Assembly (NCBI RefSeq): GCF_001425745.1
Contig: NZ_LMDF01000005.1
Coordinates: 216,916 to 280,915, forward strand
From: Caulobacter sp. Root343
GTDB lineage: Bacteria > Pseudomonadota > Alphaproteobacteria > Caulobacterales > Caulobacteraceae
Length of the DNA: 64,000 bases
Reading direction: 5' to 3'
Shown here: piece after piece, positions 8,635 through 16,885 of the stretch
How the letters are laid out: each line of letters opens with the position of its first letter
How positions within the stretch are numbered: the stretch's first letter is position 1
Translations under genes and position numbers: made by a program
The notes under the pieces: generated by a model
Told to the model about the DNA's origin: nothing
What the model saw: only the letters and a program-made list of their open reading frames with translations
The model's database searches: none

Positions 8635-9384
8635 ATGTCCGACAACGTCAAGCTCTACCGCAAGATCGCCGACACCGTGGCCGACGCCATCGAGGCGGGG
8701 CAGTACAAGATCGGCGACCGCCTGCCGACCGAGCGCGAACTGGCCGAACAGTTCGGCGTCTCGCGCCCGACCCTGCGCGAGGCGATGATCGCCCTGGAGA
8801 TGCTGGGCATGATCGAGGCCCGCCACGGCCTGGGCATCTATGTCACCGGCAACATCCGCCCGATCGCCCCGTCGGCCGAGGTCGACTTCGAGATCGGCGC
8901 CTTCGAGCTGATCGAGGCTCGACGCCTGTTCGAGGGCGAGGCCGCCGCCCTGGCCGCCACCTCGATCAACGACGAGCAGATCGCCGAGCTGGACGGCCTG
9001 CTGGAGCGGATGCACGTCGAGGAAGAGATCCGGGGCGAGGACGCCGACCGCGAGTTCCACCTGACCATCGCCCGCGCCACCGGCAACGGCGCGATCATCG
9101 CCACGATCGAGAACCTGTGGGACTGGCGCAACCGCTCGCCCCTGGCCCGCAACATCCTGACCCGCGCCCGCGGCATGGGCCTGGAGCCGCGCATCGTCGA
9201 ACACCGCCGCGTCGTCGACGCCCTCAAGGCCCACGACCCCGCCGCCGCCCGCCAAGCCATGCGCGACCACCTGGAACGCGTCATCGACCACCTGCTGCAC
9301 GCGACGGAGACCGAGGCCGTGCAACGGGCGCAGCAGGAGACCACGGCGCGTAGGAACGCGATCGCGAAACGGGTGGCGATTTAG
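8635..9384 (+). CDS. FadR-subfamily GntR transcriptional regulator (uronate-type)
   Basis: 249 aa. An N-terminal winged helix-turn-helix spans about residues 8-75 (GDRLPTERELAEQFGVSRPT...), with the GntR-typical PTERELA and SRPTLREA motifs. It is followed by an alpha-helical FCD effector domain with the expected acidic and histidine metal-ligand pattern (EFHLTIARATGN, EHRRVVDAL). The size and neighbours suggest an ExuR/UxuR-like sensor of a hexuronate intermediate controlling manD and aguA. The operator-like palindromes at 7118 and 8557 support regulation of manD and of itself. The effector is not proven by sequence. Confidence 0.9.
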   Translation: MSDNVKLYRKIADTVADAIEAGQYKIGDRLPTERELAEQFGVSRPTLREAMIALEMLGMIEARHGLGIYVTGNIRPIAPSAEVDFEIGAFELIEARRLFEGEAAALAATSINDEQIAELDGLLERMHVEEEIRGEDADREFHLTIARATGNGAIIATIENLWDWRNRSPLARNILTRARGMGLEPRIVEHRRVVDALKAHDPAAARQAMRDHLERVIDHLLHATETEAVQRAQQETTARRNAIAKRVAI

Positions 9385-9388
9385 ATTT

Positions 9389-9530
9389 TCTCCTCCCCAT
9401 TAGGGGGAGGTGGCGCGATGCGGATACGCATCGAGACGGAGGGGGTCCGCGAAGCGGTCGTGCGTTCGCCACCTCACAGGGCCCCTCCACCGCCGTTCGG
9501 CGGTCCCCCTCCCCCAGAGGGGGAGGAGAG
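9389..9530. repeat. Family A intergenic repeat, tandem copy 1
   Basis: About 142 bp from TCTCCTCCCC to GGGGAGGAGAG, oriented opposite to the copy at 4609-4751. It differs from the next copy at only a few positions, for example CCGCGAAG versus CAGCGAAG. Together the two copies and a 12-bp spacer fill most of the 335-bp gap 9385-9719, which holds no gene. Confidence 0.85.
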
Positions 9531-9542
9531 TGATCGCTGGCT

Positions 9543-9685
9543 CTCTCCTCCCCATTAGGGGGAGGTGGCGCGATGCGGATACGCATCGAGACGGAGGGGG
9601 TCAGCGAAGCGGTCGTGCGTTCGCCACCTCACAGAGCCCCTCCACCGCCGTTCGGCGGTCCCCCTTCCCCAGAGGGGGAGGAGAG
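9543..9685. repeat. Family A intergenic repeat, tandem copy 2
   Basis: 143 bp with the terminal inverse repeats CTCTCCTCCCC and GGGGAGGAGAG. It is nearly identical to the copy 12 bp upstream, so the duplication is recent or kept alike by conversion. It ends about 35 bp before the acyltransferase start. Confidence 0.85.
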
Positions 9686-9719
9686 TGACCTCGCCGCCGC
9701 TTCATGCCACTCCTTCACC

Positions 9720-10832
9720 ATGCTGAAGCTGCCGCCCCTGAAGCCCGACTCCGACCAGATGCTGCATCTGGACGCCCTGCGCATCGTGGGCGCGGTGATG
9801 ATCGTGGTGTTCCACTTCAACCGGTTCATCAATCTGGACGGCCGCTGGCAGGCGGTGGATGACACGGTCAAGAGCTTCAGCCTGATCGTCGACCTGTTCT
9901 TCCTGATCTCCGGCTATGTGATGGCGGCGATCTATACCGGCCGGATCACCACCTTCGCCAAGTACCGCGACTTCCTGCAGAAGCGCGTGGCGCGGCTGGG
10001 GCCGCTGCACTGGGCGACGATGGCGGTGTTCGTGGCCATCGCCGCGCTCGGCTGGGCCGGCGTGCTGAACGAGCACGACCCGTCGCGCTACGACGTCGGC
10101 TGCATCGCCCAGAACGTGCTGTTCGTCCACGCCTGGGGAACGTGCAAGGCCCAGACCTGGAACTTCGTCAGCTGGGCGATCAGCGCCGAGATGGGCCTCT
10201 ACATCGCCCTGCCCCTGATCTTCCGCCTCACCGCCCTGGGCCGCTGGGCCACGGCCGCCGCGGCGTTCGGGAGTCTCGCCCTGCTGCTGTGGATCTCGCG
10301 GACCGGCGAGCCCTTCTCGCAATGGACCTACGACTTCGGCGTCGCCCGCGCCGCGCCCGGCTTCCTGCTGGGTATGCTGGCCTTCCAGCTGAAGGGCGTG
10401 CTGGCCCGCCTGCCGTTCGCCCGGTTCGTGATGTGGGCCCTGCTGGCGGCGTTCTTCGTCGCCTCGTTCGCCGGAGCCTCGCGGACCAGCCTGCTGATCC
10501 TGGTCTACGCGATCGGGGTCGCCGGCGTGGCGGCCGACGCGGCCGGCGTCCAGGGCGGGGTCAGCGCCCGCCTGGCCCCGTGGGCGCAGCTGAGCTTCAG
10601 CCTCTACCTGCTGCACCCGATCGCGCTGAAGATCGCCCTGAACTGGGTCGGCCACGCCGCCTGGGGCCTGAACGGCGACACGATGCGGCTGTGGTGCCTG
10701 CTGTGGCTGATCCTGCTGATCCCGATCGCCTATCTGTCGCTGGTGGCGTTCGAGCGGCCGGCGCGGGATCTGTTGGCGGGGCTGGGGAAGGCGCGCAAGC
10801 CGAAGGCGCTGGGACCGTCGGTGGCGCCGTAA
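9720..10832 (+). CDS. Acyltransferase-3 family membrane protein
   Basis: 370 aa. It starts MLKLPPLKPDSDQMLHLDALR; the frame extends further upstream only through repeat DNA. It shows the acyltransferase-3 (OafA/NodX-like) layout: LDALR just before the first membrane helix, the active-site-type histidine in FHFNRF near residue 32, and about nine to ten hydrophobic segments to the C-terminus. The family O-acetylates or O-acylates sugars of surface glycans, taking acyl groups across the inner membrane. It stands close to the polysaccharide locus that begins at 12.2 kb and could decorate that polymer, but it is a separate unit flanked by repeats on both sides. Confidence 0.88.
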   Translation: MLKLPPLKPDSDQMLHLDALRIVGAVMIVVFHFNRFINLDGRWQAVDDTVKSFSLIVDLFFLISGYVMAAIYTGRITTFAKYRDFLQKRVARLGPLHWATMAVFVAIAALGWAGVLNEHDPSRYDVGCIAQNVLFVHAWGTCKAQTWNFVSWAISAEMGLYIALPLIFRLTALGRWATAAAAFGSLALLLWISRTGEPFSQWTYDFGVARAAPGFLLGMLAFQLKGVLARLPFARFVMWALLAAFFVASFAGASRTSLLILVYAIGVAGVAADAAGVQGGVSARLAPWAQLSFSLYLLHPIALKIALNWVGHAAWGLNGDTMRLWCLLWLILLIPIAYLSLVAFERPARDLLAGLGKARKPKALGPSVAP

Positions 10833-10839
10833 ATTCCTC

Positions 10840-10934
10840 TGTCATCCCGGCCGCAGCGCAGCGAAGAGCCGGGACCGCAAGAAGCTCAGCGCTTCCGGCG
10901 GTCCCGGATCGGCCTTCGGCCGTCCGGGATGACA
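10840..10934. repeat. Family D intergenic repeat between convergent genes
   Basis: 95 bp bounded by TGTCATCCCGG (10840-10850) and its exact inverse CCGGGATGACA (10924-10934), with internal self-complementary segments (GGTCCCGG, GGCCTTCGGCC). It fills the gap between the acyltransferase and the convergent HAD gene. Seen once here. Confidence 0.8.
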
Positions 10935-10939
10935 GGATT

Positions 10940-11644
10940 TTATGGTGTCGCGATCCCGTCCACCCACGCCGGCAGCTCGCCGATATTGGCCAACTCCACA
11001 TAGCGCGCGTGCCCGACTGGGGCGTCGGCGGCTTCGTGCGACCAGACCAGCGGGTACGGGATCAGGGCGCCCCAGCAGCCCGCCTCGAGGGCCGGCAGGA
11101 TGTCGGACTTCATCGAGTTGCCGGCCATCACCGCCTGCTCGGCCCCCGTGCCGTAGCGGTCGAACACCCGGCGGTAGGTGTCGGCGTCTTTCTCGGAGAC
11201 GATCTCGACGGCGACGAAATAGTCGCCCAGGCCCGACGAGGCCAGCTTCTGCTCCTGGTGCAGCAGATCCCCCTTGGTGACCAGCACCAGGCGGTAACGC
11301 TTGGACAGCTCGGCCAGGGCGTGCTCGACGCCGGGCAGCGGCTCGATCGGCTCGGTCAGCATCTGGCGGCCGACGGCCAGGATTTCGCGGATCACCCGGG
11401 TGTCGACCGCGCCATCGGTGACCTCCAGCGCCGTCTCGATCATCGACAGGGTGAAGCCCTTGGCCCCGTAGCCATAGACCCGCAGGTTGCGCTTCTCGAC
11501 GGCCAGCAGCTGGGCTTCGATCTTCTCCGGATCGCCGTGCTCGGACAGCAGGTCCAGGAAGCGGGCGTGCGACAGGCGGAACAGGCTCTCGCAGTGCCAG
11601 AGGGTGTCGTCGGCGTCGATCCCGACGGTGGTGATCGTACTCAT
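10940..11644 (-). CDS. HAD-superfamily hydrolase (YjjG-like)
   Basis: 234 aa starting MSTITTVGIDADDTLWH; upstream in-frame sequence lacks any family similarity. The HAD motifs are present in order: DADDT at 10-14 with nucleophile D10 and acid/base D12, a motif-II threonine in VLVTKGD, a motif-III lysine region (VSEKDADT), and GNSMKSD for motif IV. A helical cap lies between motifs I and II. The family dephosphorylates small phosphorylated metabolites such as nucleotides or sugar phosphates. The substrate cannot be assigned. It is transcribed with the small gene at 11671-12000 upstream of it. Confidence 0.88.
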   Translation of the reverse strand: MSTITTVGIDADDTLWHCESLFRLSHARFLDLLSEHGDPEKIEAQLLAVEKRNLRVYGYGAKGFTLSMIETALEVTDGAVDTRVIREILAVGRQMLTEPIEPLPGVEHALAELSKRYRLVLVTKGDLLHQEQKLASSGLGDYFVAVEIVSEKDADTYRRVFDRYGTGAEQAVMAGNSMKSDILPALEAGCWGALIPYPLVWSHEAADAPVGHARYVELANIGELPAWVDGIATP

Positions 11645-11670
11645 GGGTCCTTGGTCTTCAGCGAGAGGCG

Positions 11671-12000
11671 TCAGGCTCCGGTCTCGTCCACGACGATGGC
11701 GACGGTCTTGCCGCGCGACAGCGGCTCCCATCCGGCGGCGATGGCCGAGGTGATGGCCTTGGCGACCAGGGCCGGGGCGATGTGGGCGGGCTTCAGCATC
11801 GGCGCGCCGTAGCGGGGCTGCGGGCCGGGCGGAAACTCGACGACGGCCTCGCGCTTGCCCTCGGCGTGGCGCACGGCGATGGCCATGCCGTGCCGCTCGG
11901 GACCGTCGTTGGACCAGCCGGGCTGGCGATGCAGCCGCCAGAAATACGGTTCGCCGTCGACCTCGATTTCGATCTCGGAGCTGTTGTTGGTTCGCGCCAT
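11671..12000 (-). CDS. Small conserved-looking hypothetical protein
   Basis: 109 aa starting MARTNNSSEIEIEVDGEPYFW. No family recognised. It has no signal peptide or membrane segment. A beta-rich N-terminal half (acidic, with WRLHRQPGWSND and GMAIAVRH) is followed by a helical segment (APALVAKAITSAIAAGW) and a short C-terminal strand (KTVAIVVDET). It lies 26 bp upstream of the HAD gene on the same strand and is probably cotranscribed. Codon use looks like its neighbours and favours a real gene. Confidence 0.7.
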   Translation of the reverse strand: MARTNNSSEIEIEVDGEPYFWRLHRQPGWSNDGPERHGMAIAVRHAEGKREAVVEFPPGPQPRYGAPMLKPAHIAPALVAKAITSAIAAGWEPLSRGKTVAIVVDETGA

Positions 12001-12252
12001 GCACGCAGTTAGCCCGACGCGCGCGTCCAGGCCACCCCCCAGCACGAAGAAGTCGGCCGCCTTTTTGAACGCGGCGCCGCCGTCGGCGCACTCATCGAAG
12101 GCGGCAGCGTTCCAGTCGTCAGCCAGGCGCCGCTCGCACGGTCATCACGACGTCGGTCCCCCAAAACGCCGTCGCGACATCGCCCCCGATGCGGCGGCGC
12201 CTGGCTTCCGCCCCGCGCAACGACAAGCCCGCGCAACGACAAGGGAGCCTCG

Positions 12253-12969
12253 ATGGCCAAGCGACTCTTCGACGTCCTGCTGTCCCTGGCGATGCTGATC
12301 CTGGCCGCGCCGGTCCTGGCGCTGGCCATGACCCTGATCTGGGCCCAGGACCGGCGGTCGCCGCTGTTCATGGGCGTGCGCGTCGGGCGCGACGGCCGCG
12401 ACTTTCGCATGGCCAAGCTGCGCTCGATGACCGCGGACTCCGAGTTCAAGGGCGCGGCCTCGACCACCCAGTCCGACAGCCGCATCACCCCGCTGGGCCA
12501 CGTCCTGCGGCGCTGGAAGCTGGACGAGCTGCCCCAGTTCTGGAACGTGCTGCGCGGCGAGATGAGCATCGTCGGGCCGCGCCCCAACACCCGGCGCGGC
12601 GGGGTGGACAACTACACCGCGCGCGAAATGCGCCTGCTGAGCGTGCGCCCCGGCATCACCGACCTGGCCTCGATCCTGTTCGCCGACGAGGCCGAGATCC
12701 TGGACGGCGCGGCCGACCCCGACGCCCTGTATGACGAGGTCATCCGGCCGTGGAAGAGCCGCCTGGGTTTGCTCTATGTCGAGCGGCGGACCTTCTGGAT
12801 CGACCTGCGGATCGTCGGGCTGACGGCGCTGGGCGCGCTGTCGCACGCCGCGGCGCTGGAAGGCGTCGACGCCATCCTGGAAGAATTGGCGGCCAGCGAC
12901 GAACTGCGGCTGGTCTGCCGGCGAGGCGCGCCCCTGCCCCGCGCCGAGCCGCCCGGCTACGCGGCTTGA
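12253..12969 (+). CDS. Monotopic phosphoglycosyl transferase initiating polysaccharide synthesis
   Basis: 238 aa of the bacterial sugar transferase (PglC-like) family. It moves a sugar-1-phosphate from a UDP-sugar to undecaprenyl phosphate, the first step of repeat-unit assembly at the inner membrane. A hydrophobic re-entrant segment covers residues 6-29. The conserved stretches follow: MAKLRSM near 53-59, the catalytic Asp-Glu pair D91-E92 in LDELPQFWNVL, and MSIVGPRP. It is the compact form without the extra membrane helices of WbaP. It opens the large polysaccharide locus and overlaps the next gene by 4 bp. Confidence 0.93.
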   Translation: MAKRLFDVLLSLAMLILAAPVLALAMTLIWAQDRRSPLFMGVRVGRDGRDFRMAKLRSMTADSEFKGAASTTQSDSRITPLGHVLRRWKLDELPQFWNVLRGEMSIVGPRPNTRRGGVDNYTAREMRLLSVRPGITDLASILFADEAEILDGAADPDALYDEVIRPWKSRLGLLYVERRTFWIDLRIVGLTALGALSHAAALEGVDAILEELAASDELRLVCRRGAPLPRAEPPGYAA

Positions 12970-13508
12970 TCCTGCGCTTCTACCGTCGGACAGGCGGGGC
13001 GGGGTCCGCGCCGTCCCTGCCGCCATCGTTCTCGTCGCGTGTCTGGTCGCCCGGCCGGGATGGCGCGCCGCCGTCCGGCTCGCGCCGTCTCGGCAACTGG
13101 GTCTGGTGGGCGTTCGAGCGCCTGGCGCTGTTCAGCCGGCCCGGATTCCTGGAACTGACGCTCTGGCGCGAGGACCGCCTGGCGCACCGGCTGATCGTGA
13201 CCCCGCGCTGGTTTCGCTTCCCGTTCATGGGCGCGGCCGACCTGCAGGTCGGCGACGTCTGGACACGCCCGGAGCTTCGCGGCCAGGGCCTGGCGACCCT
13301 GGCCCTGGCGACGGTCCAAGCCCTGACCGATCCGGACGATCGCCTGTGGTACGTGGTCGAGGACGACAACGCCGCCTCCATCCGCCTGGCCGAGGCGGCC
13401 GGCTACCGGCTGGTCGGCGCGGGTCGCCGCACGCGGCCCCTCGGCTTGGCGGCGTTTGGCCGGTTCGTGCTCGCCCCGCTTGAGACGGTCATCGCCGGAC
13501 GAGGCTGA
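12966..13508 (+). CDS. GNAT-family N-acetyltransferase
   Basis: 180 aa if it starts at the TTG at 12966, which overlaps the stop of the sugar transferase gene as TTGA. No in-frame ATG is nearby. The C-terminal half carries the acetyl-CoA binding pattern of GNAT enzymes: VWTRPELRGQGLATLAL (the RxxGxG/A loop), then DDNAASIRLAEAAGYRLVG. It may acetylate an amino sugar nucleotide or lipid-linked sugar for the polymer, given tight coupling to the initiating transferase. The end overlaps the convergent gene by 20 bp. The N-terminal 60 residues have no recognised domain. Confidence 0.8.
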   Translation: MILRFYRRTGGAGSAPSLPPSFSSRVWSPGRDGAPPSGSRRLGNWVWWAFERLALFSRPGFLELTLWREDRLAHRLIVTPRWFRFPFMGAADLQVGDVWTRPELRGQGLATLALATVQALTDPDDRLWYVVEDDNAASIRLAEAAGYRLVGAGRRTRPLGLAAFGRFVLAPLETVIAGRG

Positions 13509-14682
13509 CCGAAGCCACCGCTCCGGCCTGGGTCGCGGCGTCGGCGCGGCGCAGGTGCAGCGCCAGCCACTGGCCGGAGCAGCCGGCGGGAACCGTGACC
13601 TCGCCGCTGACCTCGCCGCCCGACCGGTCGGCCTGGTCCAGCTGAAGAAGCTGGCGTCCGCCCGCCTCGCCGCAGGTCAGGGTCCAGAACGGGATGGCCG
13701 CGTGGTCGGTCGCGGCGGTGCGGATCGACAGGCGGTAGTCGCCGGGCGGCAGGGTCAGCAGCTGGACCGCCGCCACCCCACCGGCGCCGCCCAGCGCCTG
13801 ATAGGTCAGGGCCGGCCGGCCGCCGACCACGCCACGGGTCGCCTCCAGCTCGCCGCTCTCGGTCAGCCGCCAGCCGAACGGCGCGGTCAGTTCGGGGCGC
13901 GAGAAGGTCGGGTCGGCCAGCAGCGCGTCCGCCTCGGCGCGGGCCAGCGGCTGGAAGGCGTCCCGTACGCGACGGGCCTCCCCGAAGTCGCCCTGGGCGA
14001 CCAGCTGCCCAATCAGCGCTCGATCGGCGCCCGCGCGGCGCACCATCGCCCGGTCGCGGACCGCCAGCACCAGGTCCGTCACCCCCGGCGGCGCGCCGCG
14101 CTCGGCCACCGCGTAGTGCAGGAACATCGCCCGCCAGTCGCTGGGCCGGTCCAGCAGCCGGGCGATCGGCGGGACGAGGTCGGGATCGGAAAGAGCGCTC
14201 GTCAGCACCGGGAACAGGATCGGCGGGGCCGCCGACGAGGTCCGCAGCGCGATGTCGAAGTCCCGCAGCGCCCCGTCGACGTCGCCGCGCTCCACCGCCT
14301 GCTGGATCAGCCAGACCCGCGTGCCCAGGCTGCGGCGGCTGATGCGGTCGGACAGGGCGAACAGCGCCGCGGCCCGGCCCTTGTCGCCCGAGGCCTCGGC
14401 GTCCAGGGCCCGCAGCTCGACGGCGGGCGGCAGGGTGGCGTCGCGGGCCAGGGCGCGGCGGACCAGGTTCCGCACGGCCGGATCCGTAGCCGGGGCGCCG
14501 GCGTCGACCTTGGCGCGGGCGGCCTGGACGGCCAGCCGGGCGTCGGATGGCGCGAGCGCGGCGGCGCGGGCGGGATCGCTTCGACCCCATTCGGTCGCCA
14601 CTCCGTCGCGGATCGCCAGCGCCAAGCCCGCCGCCACGCCCAGGCCGATCACCGTCCGCGCCGCGACGACCCCGGCCCTCAT
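13489..14682 (-). CDS. Polysaccharide-locus protein with N-terminal membrane helix and repeat-like helical region
   Basis: 397 aa. It starts at ATG 14682, one base after the stop of the Wzc gene (TGAG-ATG), so it is coupled to it. A membrane helix lies near residues 10-25. A long alanine- and arginine-rich helical section follows that resembles tetratricopeptide-type repeats (DARLAVQAARAKVDAG, VELRALDAEASGDKGRAAAL). The last 130 residues look like a beta-sandwich (PPGDYRLSIRTA, CSGQWLALHLR). It is probably periplasmic, anchored to the inner membrane, and part of the export or assembly complex. No named family is assigned with certainty. Confidence 0.75.
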   Translation of the reverse strand: MRAGVVAARTVIGLGVAAGLALAIRDGVATEWGRSDPARAAALAPSDARLAVQAARAKVDAGAPATDPAVRNLVRRALARDATLPPAVELRALDAEASGDKGRAAALFALSDRISRRSLGTRVWLIQQAVERGDVDGALRDFDIALRTSSAAPPILFPVLTSALSDPDLVPPIARLLDRPSDWRAMFLHYAVAERGAPPGVTDLVLAVRDRAMVRRAGADRALIGQLVAQGDFGEARRVRDAFQPLARAEADALLADPTFSRPELTAPFGWRLTESGELEATRGVVGGRPALTYQALGGAGGVAAVQLLTLPPGDYRLSIRTAATDHAAIPFWTLTCGEAGGRQLLQLDQADRSGGEVSGEVTVPAGCSGQWLALHLRRADAATQAGAVASVSLVRR

Positions 14683-14683
14683 C

Positions 14684-16882
14684 TCAGCGCCCGTAGTCGT
14701 AGTCGAAGCCATAGCCGTAATCGAAGCCGTAGCCGGCCTTCTTGGCCTCGAACTTGGTCAGCACCGCGCCCAGGATGTGGGCCTGCGAGGCGCGCAGGCG
14801 CGACAGCGCCGCCCGCACCGTGCCGGCCGGGACCGAACGAGCCTCGACCGCATAGACCACGCCGTCGACCGCGGCGGCGACCAGCGGCGCGTCGGCCAGG
14901 CCGATCACCGGCGGCGAGTCGACGATCACGTGGTCGAAGCGCTCCTTCAGCCGCTTGACCAGCAGCGCCAGGCGGTCGCCCATCAACAGGTCGCCGGCGT
15001 TCGGCGGCGGCGGTCCGGCGGTCATCACCCACAGCCCCTCGTGCTCGGTCGCGTGCAGGACGCTGTCGAGGTCCTCGGCTCCCGACAGGAAGTTGCTGAC
15101 GCCCAGGCCGTTCTTGAGCCCGAAGGCCGAGTGGACCGACGGCGAGCGCAGGTCGGCGTCGACCAGCACCACCTTGCGGCGGGCGCGGGCCAGGGACTGG
15201 GCCAGGGCGACCGTCGTCGTCGACTTGCCCTCGCGCGGCCGGGTGCTGATCACGGCCAGCGAGCGCGGCGCGCCCTTGGCCGTCGACAGCTCCAGATTGG
15301 CGTGCACCGACAGATAGGCCTCGACCAGCTTCGAGCGCGGGTCACGCAGGGCCATCAGCGGGTCCTCGACCTGCACCTTGGGCGCGACGCCCAGCAGCGG
15401 CAGGCCCAGCTTTTCCTCGAGGTCGGCCGGGTCGACGATGCCCTCGTCGATCTGCTCGAGGCCAGCCGCGACCAGAGCCGCGGCCAGGCCGCCGGCCATC
15501 ATCGCCAGCACCAGATTGACCAGCAGCTTGGGCGAGGCCGGGCGGTCCGGCAGCCGGGCCGGATCGACGATGGCGACGTTGTTGTTCTCGGCCCCGCCGG
15601 CGACGCCGATCTCCTTGTAGCGCTGCAGCAGCGCGTTATAGAGCTCGCGGTTGGTGTCGGCGTCGCGCTGGTAGATGTTGTACTGGATGCTGCGGCGGCG
15701 CAGGTCGGCCAGGCCGTCCTTCAGGCCCTCGACCCGAGCGGTCAGGGCCCGTTCGCGGGTCTGGCTGGAGTCGTAGGCCTGCTGCAGCGACACCCGCACC
15801 CGGCCCTCTTCCTGGCCGATCGCCGCGTCCAGCGCCTGGATCTGCGAGGCCAGCGCCTTGGCCTGCGGATAGTCGGGGCGGAACTGGACCATCAGCTTGG
15901 CGTATTCGGCGGCCGCGTCGGCCCGCCTCTGGCGCATCGAGGCGATGGCGTCGTTGCCCAGCGCGATGCTGCTGGCGTCCGGCCGCTTGATCTCGTTCAG
16001 CCGGCTCTCGGCGACGATGCGCTCGGCGGTCGCCACTTCCAGGGCCGAGTTCAGGGCGATCAGGTCGTCGGTCAGCAGCGAGCGGCCGCCGACCGCCGCG
16101 CCGCTGGTGCTGGCGTCGACCGAGGACGGCAGGTTGATGATCCCCTGCTGGACGGCGTAGGCCACCACCTGGCGCTCGGACATCTCCAGCTTCTCGCGAA
16201 GCTGTTCGATGCGGCCTTCCAGGAACTTGCGGGCATAGCCGGACGCCTCGAAACGGCGTTCCAGATTGCTGGCGATGAAGTCCTCGCCCCAGGCCTGGGC
16301 GATCCTCTGGGACAGCGCCGGGTCCGGCGTCACGGCCCGCACGTCGACCAGGCTGGAGCCGCGCACCGGCGCGACGCCCACGTGCTGCAGCAGGATCTTG
16401 CCGGCGATCTCGGTGCGCTTGGCCCGCGTCGCGGGATCGGCCTTGCCGCCCTCGAACAGGTCGCGGCGGCCGAACAGCTTGAAGAAGGCCGGATCGTCGA
16501 CGACGCCCAGATCGCGCGCCACGCGCTCGGCCAGCAGCTGGGTGCGCAGCAGGCCGTACTGGGTCTGGTAGAATTCCTGGTCGCCGATGCTGGTGTCGCG
16601 CTCGACGCTGTCGATCTTCACGACCCGCGCCGTCTCGCGCGAGATTTCCAGCCGCGCCGCCGAGGCGTACTGGCGCGGTATGACCAGGGTCAGGGCCACG
16701 CCGGCCAAGGCCCCGGCCGCGACCCCGCCCAGCAGCACCCAGCGCCAGCGCGTGGCGGCGCGCAGCAGCCGGCGTAGCGGCGGCGTGGCGGCCCGGCCGA
16801 TGCCGTCGGGCGCGACCCTGTCCGTGAAGAGCGAAACGTCCCCGGAGGCGAGTCCGAGCATTTGGGGTGAGACCCGTTCCAT
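14684..16882 (-). CDS. Wzc/ExoP-type polysaccharide co-polymerase with BY-kinase domain
   Basis: 732 aa. A cytoplasmic N-terminus is followed by a first membrane helix near 48-68 and a large periplasmic Wzz domain with coiled-coil character. The second membrane helix (LLVNLVLAMMAGGLAAAL) precedes a C-terminal bacterial tyrosine kinase domain. Walker A is RPREGKST with K553, Walker A' is VDADLRSPS, and Walker B is VIVDSPP. The protein ends in a tyrosine-rich tail (GYGFDYGYGFDYDYGR, five Tyr) typical of autophosphorylated BY-kinases. It controls chain length and export together with the Wza-like lipoprotein encoded 3 bp upstream. Confidence 0.94.
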   Translation of the reverse strand: MERVSPQMLGLASGDVSLFTDRVAPDGIGRAATPPLRRLLRAATRWRWVLLGGVAAGALAGVALTLVIPRQYASAARLEISRETARVVKIDSVERDTSIGDQEFYQTQYGLLRTQLLAERVARDLGVVDDPAFFKLFGRRDLFEGGKADPATRAKRTEIAGKILLQHVGVAPVRGSSLVDVRAVTPDPALSQRIAQAWGEDFIASNLERRFEASGYARKFLEGRIEQLREKLEMSERQVVAYAVQQGIINLPSSVDASTSGAAVGGRSLLTDDLIALNSALEVATAERIVAESRLNEIKRPDASSIALGNDAIASMRQRRADAAAEYAKLMVQFRPDYPQAKALASQIQALDAAIGQEEGRVRVSLQQAYDSSQTRERALTARVEGLKDGLADLRRRSIQYNIYQRDADTNRELYNALLQRYKEIGVAGGAENNNVAIVDPARLPDRPASPKLLVNLVLAMMAGGLAAALVAAGLEQIDEGIVDPADLEEKLGLPLLGVAPKVQVEDPLMALRDPRSKLVEAYLSVHANLELSTAKGAPRSLAVISTRPREGKSTTTVALAQSLARARRKVVLVDADLRSPSVHSAFGLKNGLGVSNFLSGAEDLDSVLHATEHEGLWVMTAGPPPPNAGDLLMGDRLALLVKRLKERFDHVIVDSPPVIGLADAPLVAAAVDGVVYAVEARSVPAGTVRAALSRLRASQAHILGAVLTKFEAKKAGYGFDYGYGFDYDYGR

Positions 16883-16885
16883 GCG

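Noticed and set aside
9389..9685. Tandem repeats considered as a CRISPR array
   Set aside because: Units are about 143 bp with inverted ends and a single 12-bp spacer; no short direct repeats and no cas genes.
9410..9688. Small open frames in the tandem repeat region
   Set aside because: They are frames through repeat DNA, also present in other copies, with no ribosome site or conserved protein pattern.
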